In this document: positions 8,632 to 16,538 of the stretch, one piece after another | Position numbering within the stretch: the first letter of the stretch is position 1 | How the letters are laid out: every line of letters begins with the position of its first letter | Source: Maribacter sp. PR1 | GTDB taxonomy: Bacteria; Bacteroidota; Bacteroidia; Flavobacteriales; Flavobacteriaceae | Assembly: GCF_028464145.1 (NCBI RefSeq) | Contig: NZ_JAQPCG010000003.1 | Coordinates: 186,001 to 250,000, forward strand | Direction of reading: 5' to 3' | DNA: 64,000 bases | Translations under genes and position numbers: made by a program | The notes under the pieces: generated by a model | Told to the model about the DNA's origin: nothing | What the model saw: the letters and a program-made list of their open reading frames with translations, nothing else | Database searches by the model: none

Positions 8632-10476
8632 TTGAAAAAAAAAGATCTTAAAATATTTTTTCTACTAGCACTTTATCTATTATTTATTGGAGAAATAATT
8701 GGTCAAACAACTTTTGCAGACAACTTCTCCAGCCCGAATTATAATAGGCAAGATGGTACTGCGAATTGGTCTACCGATTGGATTGAATCTGGAGATAGTA
8801 ACAATGGGCCTACTTCACAATATATACGCATACAAAGCCAACAACTTTATATGTATTATCTATGGACCGAAGATATTCGGAGAACGGCGAATCTTACAGG
8901 AGCTACTGCGGCAACACTGAGCTTTGATTACACAACAAATAATTTGGGAGGAACCAGACAACTCGGTGTTTATATTTCCAGTACGGGCGGTGCCCCCTAT
9001 ACTCAAATTGGAACACTTTCGGGCAATGGTGCGTTTACACAAGATATATCGGCCTTCATTTCCGCAAATACGGTCATACGCTTTGCAAAATCGAATGCTA
9101 ATTGGGGGTCCAGTGACAATGCAAATATTGACAATGTTCTGATTAGTGCTGTAATACCCGTGGATACGGACGGTGATGGCATCGAAGATGTGGCAGATCT
9201 AGATAATGACAACGATGGTATTTTGGATTGGGAAGAATGTACCTTTATAGCAACCACCACACAGAACTTTAGCTCTTCCGGGGGGACTTCGGTTACAAAT
9301 ACCGCATCCTCTGGACGCGGTATTATGTATATTGATTTTATCTCTATAGACAATTCCTTTAACCTAACGGTAAACGGAACGAACATTGCCACCGAGTTTC
9401 AATTTCAGCCTGGGGCTCCTGGGAACTTTGCTAGGTTCGATACGGGCTTTACTTATGGGCAAGGAGGCGTTCCGCAACTTTGGTCCATGACGGGAACTCT
9501 GGCCAACCCTATGCTACGGGTTATTGTGGATGCCGATGGAAATTTAAAACTCTTTGGGGCACAATCCTCTGGTGGTGCTTTAGTGCCATTGACCCTCGAT
9601 ACCCCTCCGGTAACCGTTCCTTGGAATCCTTCTGGAACCAATACGATTACTATTGGTCAGTTCGTGACCGGGCCCACCAATATGAATGGTCAGATCAGGT
9701 TTAGTGGAGAATGCGATACGGATGGCGATGGTATTTTCAATCGATTTGATCTGGATAGCGATAATGATGGTATCTACGACGCCGTGGAAGCAGGGCATGG
9801 ACAGGTACACACAAACGGAGTGGTCAATGGCACCGTTGGTACGGACGGGGTTCCCGATTTGGTTCAGACCGACCCCAATGGTGGAAGCCTTAATTATACC
9901 AATACCGATAGTGATGGTGATGGCATATTGGACAGCATAGAATTGGATTCCGATAATGATGGGTGTAACGATGTTTTGGAAGCCGGCTTTACGGATTACA
10001 ATGCGGACGGACTTTTAGGTCCCATTCCCGTTACTACGGATGGTAATGGAGTGGTAAATTCTGGAACGGACGGTTACACGATTCCAGCGGATGGTGACTC
10101 GGATGCCGTTTTTGATTATAGACAGTCCGGAGCACCGCCTAGTATAACTGCTCAACCTGTAAATGCACCTATATGCCCTGGTTGTAATGGTAGTTTATCG
10201 GTTTCGGCCACAAATGCCGACCTCTATCAATGGCAAAGGTTTACAGGAGGTTCTTGGACAGATATTACCGATAACGCCATGTTCAGCGGTGCCAATACTG
10301 CAACACTCACTATCTCCAATCCCACACCTTCGCAAAATGGAGAACAGTACCGCGTGATCTTGAATAATCTGTCTTATGTATGTACTTCTTCCACTAGTAC
10401 CATAGCCAGCCTGCAAATTCAGGTAAACACCATAGTTAGCAATAGGCGTATTACCTATAGGGTACAAAAGAATTAA
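8632..10476 (+). CDS. Secreted protein with thrombospondin type 3 repeats
   Basis: A 614-aa exported protein starting at TTG; the signal peptide (MKKKDLKIFFLLALYLLFIGEIIGQ) follows directly and no better ATG precedes it. Residues about 27-175 look like a jelly-roll domain. Calcium-binding thrombospondin type 3 units follow (DTDGDGIEDVADLDNDNDGI near 183, DTDGDGIFNRFDLDSDNDGI near 364, DSDGDGILDSIELDSDNDG near 427). An Ig/PKD-like unit lies near 505-600. It ends in NRRITYRVQKN with no recognisable type IX secretion sorting domain. It may be a short relative of large gliding or adhesion proteins, or a C-terminally reduced one. Confidence 0.82.
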   Translation: MKKKDLKIFFLLALYLLFIGEIIGQTTFADNFSSPNYNRQDGTANWSTDWIESGDSNNGPTSQYIRIQSQQLYMYYLWTEDIRRTANLTGATAATLSFDYTTNNLGGTRQLGVYISSTGGAPYTQIGTLSGNGAFTQDISAFISANTVIRFAKSNANWGSSDNANIDNVLISAVIPVDTDGDGIEDVADLDNDNDGILDWEECTFIATTTQNFSSSGGTSVTNTASSGRGIMYIDFISIDNSFNLTVNGTNIATEFQFQPGAPGNFARFDTGFTYGQGGVPQLWSMTGTLANPMLRVIVDADGNLKLFGAQSSGGALVPLTLDTPPVTVPWNPSGTNTITIGQFVTGPTNMNGQIRFSGECDTDGDGIFNRFDLDSDNDGIYDAVEAGHGQVHTNGVVNGTVGTDGVPDLVQTDPNGGSLNYTNTDSDGDGILDSIELDSDNDGCNDVLEAGFTDYNADGLLGPIPVTTDGNGVVNSGTDGYTIPADGDSDAVFDYRQSGAPPSITAQPVNAPICPGCNGSLSVSATNADLYQWQRFTGGSWTDITDNAMFSGANTATLTISNPTPSQNGEQYRVILNNLSYVCTSSTSTIASLQIQVNTIVSNRRITYRVQKN

Positions 10477-10604
10477 TCAATTCAACAGGTATACCTACCA
10501 ATTATCCAGTAGCTTTCTTCTAAAAATGGACTAACGTACATTTTTTAGTCTATTGCGTTCCTTTTATTGACCTTCATCGTTTATTTTTATCCAAAAATTA
10601 ATAT

Positions 10605-11471
10605 ATGGCTTCAGGATTTTTTGCAGTATTGGATGATGTAGCTACTTTATTGGATGACGTAGCATCTATGAGTAAAATAGCGACCAAGAAGACTGCTGGG
10701 ATTTTGGGGGACGATTTGGCCGTAAATGCGGAAAAGGCTTCCGGTTTTGTATCAAAGCGCGAAATACCGGTGCTTTGGGCTATTACCAAAGGGTCTCTTT
10801 TGAATAAGCTTATCATTTTACCTATCGCCTTTTTGCTTAGCGCCTTCCTGCCGGTGGCAGTAACCATTATCTTGATTCTTGGGGGGCTTTATTTAGCTTA
10901 CGAGGGTGCAGAAAAAATATATGAATTCTTTTTTCCACATAAACATGATGCACCCACACTAAAAGAGGTAGCCCCTAGTAAAAAAGATATACTGGAATTG
11001 GAAAAGGAAAAAATAAAATCCGCCATACTAACGGATTTTATATTGTCCGTAGAGATAGTCATCATCGCCTTGGGTACGGTCATCAATGAACCACTTACCA
11101 CGCAAATCGGGGTGGTTACAGTGGTGGCACTTTTGGCCACCGTCGGAGTTTACGGAATTGTAGCCCTTATTGTTCGTATGGATGAATTCGGAGTGCGCCT
11201 TATTAATATAAATGAAGAGGATAATAGTATCTCTGATAAAATAGGTCATTTTTTTGTGAATGCCCTTCCCGTAGTGATCAAGTCCTTGGCGGTAATCGGG
11301 ACCATAGCATTACTATTGGTGTCCGGGGGAATCTTTGTACACAATGTCCCATTTCTACATCACATCTTCCCCAATATCCCAACAATTTTGGTGGAGTTTG
11401 CAATAGGGCTTATTGTCGGTTTTCTGGTATTGCTATTGATCAAGGGAATAAAGAAAATCTTCAAAAAGTAG
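10605..11471 (+). CDS. DUF808 family inner-membrane protein (YedI-like)
   Basis: A 288-aa integral membrane protein. Its N-terminus MASGFFAVLDDVATLLDDVA, then KKTAGILGDDLAVNAEKASGF and ELPV-like EIPVLWAITKGSLLNK, closely matches E. coli YedI and the DUF808 family. Hydrophobic segments around residues 62-95, 137-185, 212-245 and 258-282 are likely membrane helices. The molecular function of the family is unknown. A decayed partial copy lies upstream at 8331. The gene converges with the MORN-repeat gene, leaving 12 bases between the ends. Confidence 0.92.
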   Translation: MASGFFAVLDDVATLLDDVASMSKIATKKTAGILGDDLAVNAEKASGFVSKREIPVLWAITKGSLLNKLIILPIAFLLSAFLPVAVTIILILGGLYLAYEGAEKIYEFFFPHKHDAPTLKEVAPSKKDILELEKEKIKSAILTDFILSVEIVIIALGTVINEPLTTQIGVVTVVALLATVGVYGIVALIVRMDEFGVRLININEEDNSISDKIGHFFVNALPVVIKSLAVIGTIALLLVSGGIFVHNVPFLHHIFPNIPTILVEFAIGLIVGFLVLLLIKGIKKIFKK

Positions 11472-11483
11472 GTTCTCTATCAC

Positions 11484-12329
11484 TTACCTATCGTTGATTT
11501 CCACCAATTTATCCTCATTCCATTCACCACTGGCTACGACATCTCCCTCAGCATCAAAAAATTTACCGGAACCACTTCTTTTGTCCTCTTTCCATTGTCC
11601 CGCGTATTTTTCGCCATTTGGCCAATAATACGTACCAAATCCGTTGCGTAGATCATTTTCATAATTGCCAGAATAATATTCTCCATCGGGCCAATAAAAT
11701 GTACCGTTGCCATGTCTTTGGTTATCTTTCCAAGATCCTTCATACCTACTCCCGCTATCCAAAAGCGCTATCCCATTCCCATTGGCTTTTCCGTTTTTAA
11801 CCTCTCCGATGTAGTGCATCTGGTTCCCTTTTTTACTTTTAAAAGTAAGGTACTCACCAAAGGATTTCTGCTGTAACTGCTTTTTAACCCGTTCTAGTTG
11901 AACTCTGGTCTTTTCAAGCGTAAAATTGAGAGAGTCCAGTTTTCTAATGGAGCCCTCTCCATTTAACAGCGCCATTTTTAAACTATCCGAATTAATTGCA
12001 GAACTATCCGGTCTGTTCGTATTATTGGTGTTTTGTCGCAATAATTTTTCTGCCAATGCTATGCGTAGTGGAATTGACATTTTATGTTCGGTAGTTCCAT
12101 TCATGGAATTATTATATGAACTTATGGCTGTTTCATATTCGCCCTGTAATAGCAAGGAATCAATTTTCACTAATTTTTCAAATTCCTCAAGTTGACTTAA
12201 AATGATTTCTTTTTCCTGTTCAATTTTAGATACTTTGCCCTCTAATTTTACAGATTTATATATAAAAAGCATTAGGCCAAAAAGAGGAAGTGCTACGGCC
12301 AAGAAGAGCAGTGCTTTTTTACGTTGCAT
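11484..12329 (-). CDS. MORN-repeat protein with N-terminal membrane anchor and coiled coil
   Basis: A 281-aa protein: a membrane segment at residues 5-25 (ALLFLAVALPLFGLMLFIY), a coiled-coil stretch near 30-55 and again near 130-160, then about four or five MORN repeats from residue 175 (GEVKNGKANGNGIALL, YEGSWKDNQRHGNGTFYW, YSGNYENDLRNGFGTYYW, YAGQWKEDKRSGSGKFF). MORN repeats form elongated beta hairpins that bind proteins or lipids; no enzyme motif is present. It is the last gene of a probable three-gene operon with the DUF2490 gene (33 bases upstream) and the large 13196 gene, all cell-envelope proteins. Confidence 0.85.
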   Translation of the reverse strand: MQRKKALLFLAVALPLFGLMLFIYKSVKLEGKVSKIEQEKEIILSQLEEFEKLVKIDSLLLQGEYETAISSYNNSMNGTTEHKMSIPLRIALAEKLLRQNTNNTNRPDSSAINSDSLKMALLNGEGSIRKLDSLNFTLEKTRVQLERVKKQLQQKSFGEYLTFKSKKGNQMHYIGEVKNGKANGNGIALLDSGSRYEGSWKDNQRHGNGTFYWPDGEYYSGNYENDLRNGFGTYYWPNGEKYAGQWKEDKRSGSGKFFDAEGDVVASGEWNEDKLVEINDR

Positions 12330-12362
12330 ATAGTTATTGTTTGGTACATAAGTACATACGCA

Positions 12363-13193
12363 TTAATCGGTCAAATGGATTTCTGGTAGTTTGTTTTTAA
12401 TCCTTCTAAAGTCCGGTGAGAAATACATATGAAATCGAAGGGTCCAAGATTGCTTATAATTACCACCGTTATAAAGGTCCTGTCCTTGGGAATACATTAA
12501 ACCTGCAGCAAAAGTCAATCTTGGGGTGGCAATATAGCCAATGGTCGTCGTAAGACGCAAATCCTCCATGGGACTGGCCACGACCTCTTTCCCACTTTGC
12601 ATTATGAGTTCCGCTTCTGGAGATATGTAGTATGTTTTGGGTTTCAATTTATGATCGTTTAATGGAATTTTTGCGCGAAACATATAACGCCATCGGTTTC
12701 TAAAAATGTAATTGCTGTTTTCCGCAAATCCTTGTGTCCATCGGTGTTCTATCCGAATACGATGATAAATCATGGCATTATAAAGGGGCATGGCAAATTG
12801 GTATTGATGCCAAATACGCCATTCGGGCACTACATTGCGGTCCGTTGATTCCTCGTCCGTATTAAAATTTATCCGTACTACCCCACCGAGACTAAAATTT
12901 GTTTTTTTATCGTAAATATACCCTATCGCATGACGGTTATAAATTTGTCCAATCTGACCTATAAATGGTGTATTAACCGATTCCTGAAAACGAAAGTGGG
13001 TCTGGGCGTCCCAAAAGAAACGCTTTCCTATTCTAATGTTCCCGTAGGTATTGAACCAAACTTTTGATACGGGTTCTTTATACTTGGAATACGGCGGAAG
13101 CTCTATCGGTTCAGATTCTTGAGAATGTAGGTTGAATACAAAAACACAAACGAACAAAAAACATCCAAATAGGCTAATTTTATGCTTACCCAT
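12363..13193 (-). CDS. DUF2490 outer-membrane beta-barrel protein
   Basis: A 276-aa exported protein with signal peptide (MGKHKISLFGCFLFVCVFVFNLHSQ). The alternating aromatic pattern of VWFNTYGNIRIGKRFFWDAQTHFRFQES and the many strands ending in Tyr or Phe match the DUF2490 family, thought to be an outer-membrane barrel. Its substrate is unknown. It follows the 13196 gene after only 2 bases and precedes the MORN-repeat gene by 33 bases, which supports one transcript. Confidence 0.82.
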   Translation of the reverse strand: MGKHKISLFGCFLFVCVFVFNLHSQESEPIELPPYSKYKEPVSKVWFNTYGNIRIGKRFFWDAQTHFRFQESVNTPFIGQIGQIYNRHAIGYIYDKKTNFSLGGVVRINFNTDEESTDRNVVPEWRIWHQYQFAMPLYNAMIYHRIRIEHRWTQGFAENSNYIFRNRWRYMFRAKIPLNDHKLKPKTYYISPEAELIMQSGKEVVASPMEDLRLTTTIGYIATPRLTFAAGLMYSQGQDLYNGGNYKQSWTLRFHMYFSPDFRRIKNKLPEIHLTD

Positions 13194-13195
13194 AC

Positions 13196-15127
13196 CTATT
13201 TGTTTTTGGATGTTACTTGCTGATGTAGCAATTTTAAAACCGCTGCCGGTCGTCGTTCCCTGCGGAGCTTTCGTTCTAGTTTCCGGGTATCCATTTCCCT
13301 TAAATCTACCATGCGATTATTCGTGTAGATAATTTGATTGTTTAGGGGTTCAATTTGGTCACAGTTTAGGGTATCGGTTATACTTTCGATAAAATAGGGT
13401 ATCAGAATTTCCGTGTAGGACTCTACGATGCGTTTTTTGACTTCCTCTTCCATGACCGTCGCCATAAAAGGGTTCCAAATATCATCGGTGTATAAATTTT
13501 CTATTTCCATTTTTTTCTCTGGAAGTGAAGCGATGGATGTGGACAGGGAACTGATTTCGTTAAGACATGTTTTTAGGCTTTCTCCATAAGTCAGTTTTTC
13601 ACTCGGATTAGAAATTGTTGCGTAGGCACTTAAATTTTTATCGGCCAGGCCAATCAGTTTCTTTAAGCTTGTTTTATATGGGTTAGAAAGACTTCCGGAC
13701 AAGGAATCCACTTGTTGCCCTAAGAGATTGTTCAAAGAAATTAAATCGTTCTCCAATTCTTGCAGGGACTGCATTTGGAGATCATCGGACATTTTTGGAT
13801 CAAGCCTTTCCAAGATTTGGGTTAAACTAGTCTTGGCGTAGTCGGTAATATATTCCACCGTTTTTAAGTTTACTCCACTAAAATCAAAATCGTCCTTATT
13901 CGAAAGCTCAAACGTTCGTTCCGTTTCATTCAATTTTATAAGAATATCCTTTTGAGGTTTTCCATTAGGCCAAAGTCTTTGGGTTATTTTTTCGTTATCG
14001 AGGTAGGGAACAATACTATCCTTGTATAGCTCTATATACGTTTCTAGCGGATTTAAGTATTCTTCTTTTAATCTTTTGGCAACATCATATAAAAAGGCTG
14101 CTTCTTTATCTGTTCTTTTCACTATATTCAAGTGACTATTGCTTAATATGGTCAAAGCCATATTGGAAGAAGACTCATAGTTGGATACAATATTTTTTAA
14201 GGATTTATTTTGCAAGCTGTCCAAAGCAAAATAAGGAACCCTTACTTTCATGATTGGAGAAAAGGGGGTTGAGCCCAATTGTGTAATAAGAAAATTTATT
14301 TTTTCGTATTGATAGAGATTGTCCGAGATTAATTGACCTATTCGCCTTTGAGTTGAGGGGTAAGATTCCAATTGTATTTCTAAAAGCCTGAGAAATCTAT
14401 GATCCAAGGGTATGGTGCGGTAATTGAAATGGTCTGATTTAAAAACTGGAATTTCTTTCTTCATCCCATCGGTCTCCATTTTTATTCGTGTTAAGAGTCC
14501 CTCTTCAAAAAACCAGTTTTCAATATCTACCAAAATATCGGTTCCATAGCTTGTCCACTCATCATGGGCCATACCGTCTCTAAGTAATCTTCCCACGAGA
14601 GCACTACTATCATTCTCGATTTGAAAATTTTTCTGGGGTACGCCATCTTCAAAAGTGATATTGCTCTTAAATGTTGTCTTAGTAACTTCCGAGTTTTCTA
14701 TTTCCTGAATGGTGGAAATCCATTCACCATCAGGAGCACCGTTATCAAAATTACCCGAGCTTTTTTCCTGTGTACCGCTTACCAATATGCGATATTCAAA
14801 ATCAACGACTTCGCTTTTACTTTCCGAGGTAAATTCACCAAATTGAAACTGCCACGGTCCGTTGGCCCTGGAATCTTTGAAATTACCTTTGATTAGAAAA
14901 GAAGAATCCTGATCCTTTAATAAGGTTTCCAAATTGGAGCGTTGAAACAGGAAAGGGCCGTCGTAAATAGAATCTCCATTGGCCACAACATATTGATATT
15001 TCGCATTACCGGAATAAGGCCCAATTTTTAGAAGTCCATTATATTGTTCTTTTTCCTGTCCAATGATTATCAAGGAAAATAAGCAAAGTGTTAGCGTGGA
15101 TACGTACCTAAGTAAAAACTGATTCAT
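13196..15127 (-). CDS. Secreted MORN-variant protein with long helical C-terminal region
   Basis: A 643-aa protein with a signal peptide (residues 1-23). The N-terminal third has degenerate MORN-like (YwqK-type) repeats: YNGLLKIGPYSGNAKYQYV, IKGNFKDSRANGPWQF, SSGNFDNGAPDGEWIST. From about residue 250 it is strongly helical and charged, probably a coiled-coil rod, ending in a basic RKLRRERRPAAVLKLLHQQ segment. No catalytic site is evident. It is the first gene of the operon with the DUF2490 barrel and the MORN-repeat anchor, which suggests a shared envelope assembly. The function is not known. Confidence 0.75.
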   Translation of the reverse strand: MNQFLLRYVSTLTLCLFSLIIIGQEKEQYNGLLKIGPYSGNAKYQYVVANGDSIYDGPFLFQRSNLETLLKDQDSSFLIKGNFKDSRANGPWQFQFGEFTSESKSEVVDFEYRILVSGTQEKSSGNFDNGAPDGEWISTIQEIENSEVTKTTFKSNITFEDGVPQKNFQIENDSSALVGRLLRDGMAHDEWTSYGTDILVDIENWFFEEGLLTRIKMETDGMKKEIPVFKSDHFNYRTIPLDHRFLRLLEIQLESYPSTQRRIGQLISDNLYQYEKINFLITQLGSTPFSPIMKVRVPYFALDSLQNKSLKNIVSNYESSSNMALTILSNSHLNIVKRTDKEAAFLYDVAKRLKEEYLNPLETYIELYKDSIVPYLDNEKITQRLWPNGKPQKDILIKLNETERTFELSNKDDFDFSGVNLKTVEYITDYAKTSLTQILERLDPKMSDDLQMQSLQELENDLISLNNLLGQQVDSLSGSLSNPYKTSLKKLIGLADKNLSAYATISNPSEKLTYGESLKTCLNEISSLSTSIASLPEKKMEIENLYTDDIWNPFMATVMEEEVKKRIVESYTEILIPYFIESITDTLNCDQIEPLNNQIIYTNNRMVDLREMDTRKLERKLRRERRPAAVLKLLHQQVTSKNK

Positions 15128-15232
15128 TTACCAAAAATAAGATTTACTATAGACTCTTTTAATCCGTTGACTTAATGGAGTATAAAAAGAATTAAAAGAA
15201 CCAAAAAAAGTAGCAAAAAGCGATTTATAATT

Positions 15233-16507
15233 TTAAGCTAAACTTTCCACTATTTGAAGTGCTCTATCAATTTCTTCTTTGGAATTGTAAATATGAACGG
15301 AGTGTCGTATCATTTTTTCTCCGACGGAACGGGGTTGTAACCTTTCCCGCTCCCACATGGTTTTTTGCAAGTCCGGACCTGATATTCCCGCAACTCCATA
15401 GGTCGTGATTCCTGCAGCCATTTCTTCGTTGGTAGAGGAATAAATCGTCACATGGGGCATTTGTTTCAATCCATCACGCAAGTACATGCCCAATTCCTTG
15501 ATGCGTTCCAACCAATTTTCCGCACCTATGGTATTGAAGAAATCGACCGCTGCATCATAGCCGGCTAGAAGTCCGGCGTTTCCGGTACCGTTTTGCATCA
15601 ATCTAAAGCCATGATCGTCCTGATTGTCCCAATTGTAGCTTGCAATGGTGGACCAAATATCACCTGCCACCTCCTTGTTTATGTATAAAAGCCCACTCCC
15701 TGCAGGGGCAAGAAGCCATTTGTGCAAACTGGAATAATAGGCATCACATCCAATCTCCTTGACATCCACGGGAATATGACCAACACATTGGGCACCATCC
15801 AAAACCGTGAAAATTCCTCTTTTTTTAGCTTCCTGGCATATTTCCTTTACAGGCATTACCGTACCGAATCCAGATACCATATGCGGTATGGCAATCACCT
15901 TGGTTTTTTTGGTCACCTGCTTGTATATTGCGTCCACAATTTCTTGTGGATCGTTTGCAGGTTCCGGTAGTGTTGCTTGTTTGTAGATACACCCCTTACG
16001 TTTTGCCAGCAATTGCCAGGCACCAAAGCCACCACCGTGCTCCTGATTGGTATTTAAGAGTTCATCCCCTTCTTTAAGGTTTAAGCCCATGCCCACGTAG
16101 TTCATTCCAAAGGTTGCATTTTGCGTCAAAGAGATTTCCTTGAAATCACAATGGATAATCTTGGATAGTTTTGTTCGTAATTCCTCATAGGGAAAATAGC
16201 CGCTCAATAACTTTGGACCAGAATTGTTCTTATAATCAATCGTAGCGGCCTCCACATTGTAATGAAGCATGTGATGCATCATTTTATCCAAAACGTAACC
16301 TGGCGTAGGTCCCATGGTTCCATTATTGAAATAGGTCTGACCTTCCTTTAACGGAAATTGTTTTCGAATCGATTTCCAATACCCATCATCATAGGTATCC
16401 GTTTTTAAAACATCAAGTGACCATTCCTTTTTAGGGTCGAAGGACATTAGTGGAGCTGATAGAAAAGCCATGGCCCCCTGCTTGAGAAATTTTCTTCGAT
16501 GCGACAT
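15233..16507 (-). CDS. PLP-dependent aminotransferase class V (exported, Tat-like signal)
   Basis: A 424-aa protein. The N-terminus SHRRKFLKQGAMAFLSAPLM resembles a twin-arginine signal, so it may be exported, which is unusual for a PLP enzyme but seen in isopenicillin-N-epimerase-like proteins. The class V fold is shown by NNGTMGPTP near residue 42, QEHGGGFGAW, DGAQCVGHIPVDVKEIGCD and the Schiff-base lysine in SSLHKWLLAPAGSG near residue 267. The substrate cannot be read from the sequence. It lies 31 bases downstream of the VPS10/BNR gene in the same direction and may share its transcript. Confidence 0.88.
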   Translation of the reverse strand: MSHRRKFLKQGAMAFLSAPLMSFDPKKEWSLDVLKTDTYDDGYWKSIRKQFPLKEGQTYFNNGTMGPTPGYVLDKMMHHMLHYNVEAATIDYKNNSGPKLLSGYFPYEELRTKLSKIIHCDFKEISLTQNATFGMNYVGMGLNLKEGDELLNTNQEHGGGFGAWQLLAKRKGCIYKQATLPEPANDPQEIVDAIYKQVTKKTKVIAIPHMVSGFGTVMPVKEICQEAKKRGIFTVLDGAQCVGHIPVDVKEIGCDAYYSSLHKWLLAPAGSGLLYINKEVAGDIWSTIASYNWDNQDDHGFRLMQNGTGNAGLLAGYDAAVDFFNTIGAENWLERIKELGMYLRDGLKQMPHVTIYSSTNEEMAAGITTYGVAGISGPDLQKTMWERERLQPRSVGEKMIRHSVHIYNSKEEIDRALQIVESLA

Positions 16508-16538
16508 AGTACTTCGGTTGGTTAGTTTTGGTATTCCA

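Noticed and set aside
9003-9392. 129-codon open frame on the minus strand
   Set aside because: It lies opposite the thrombospondin-repeat gene, whose repeats are in frame on the plus strand.
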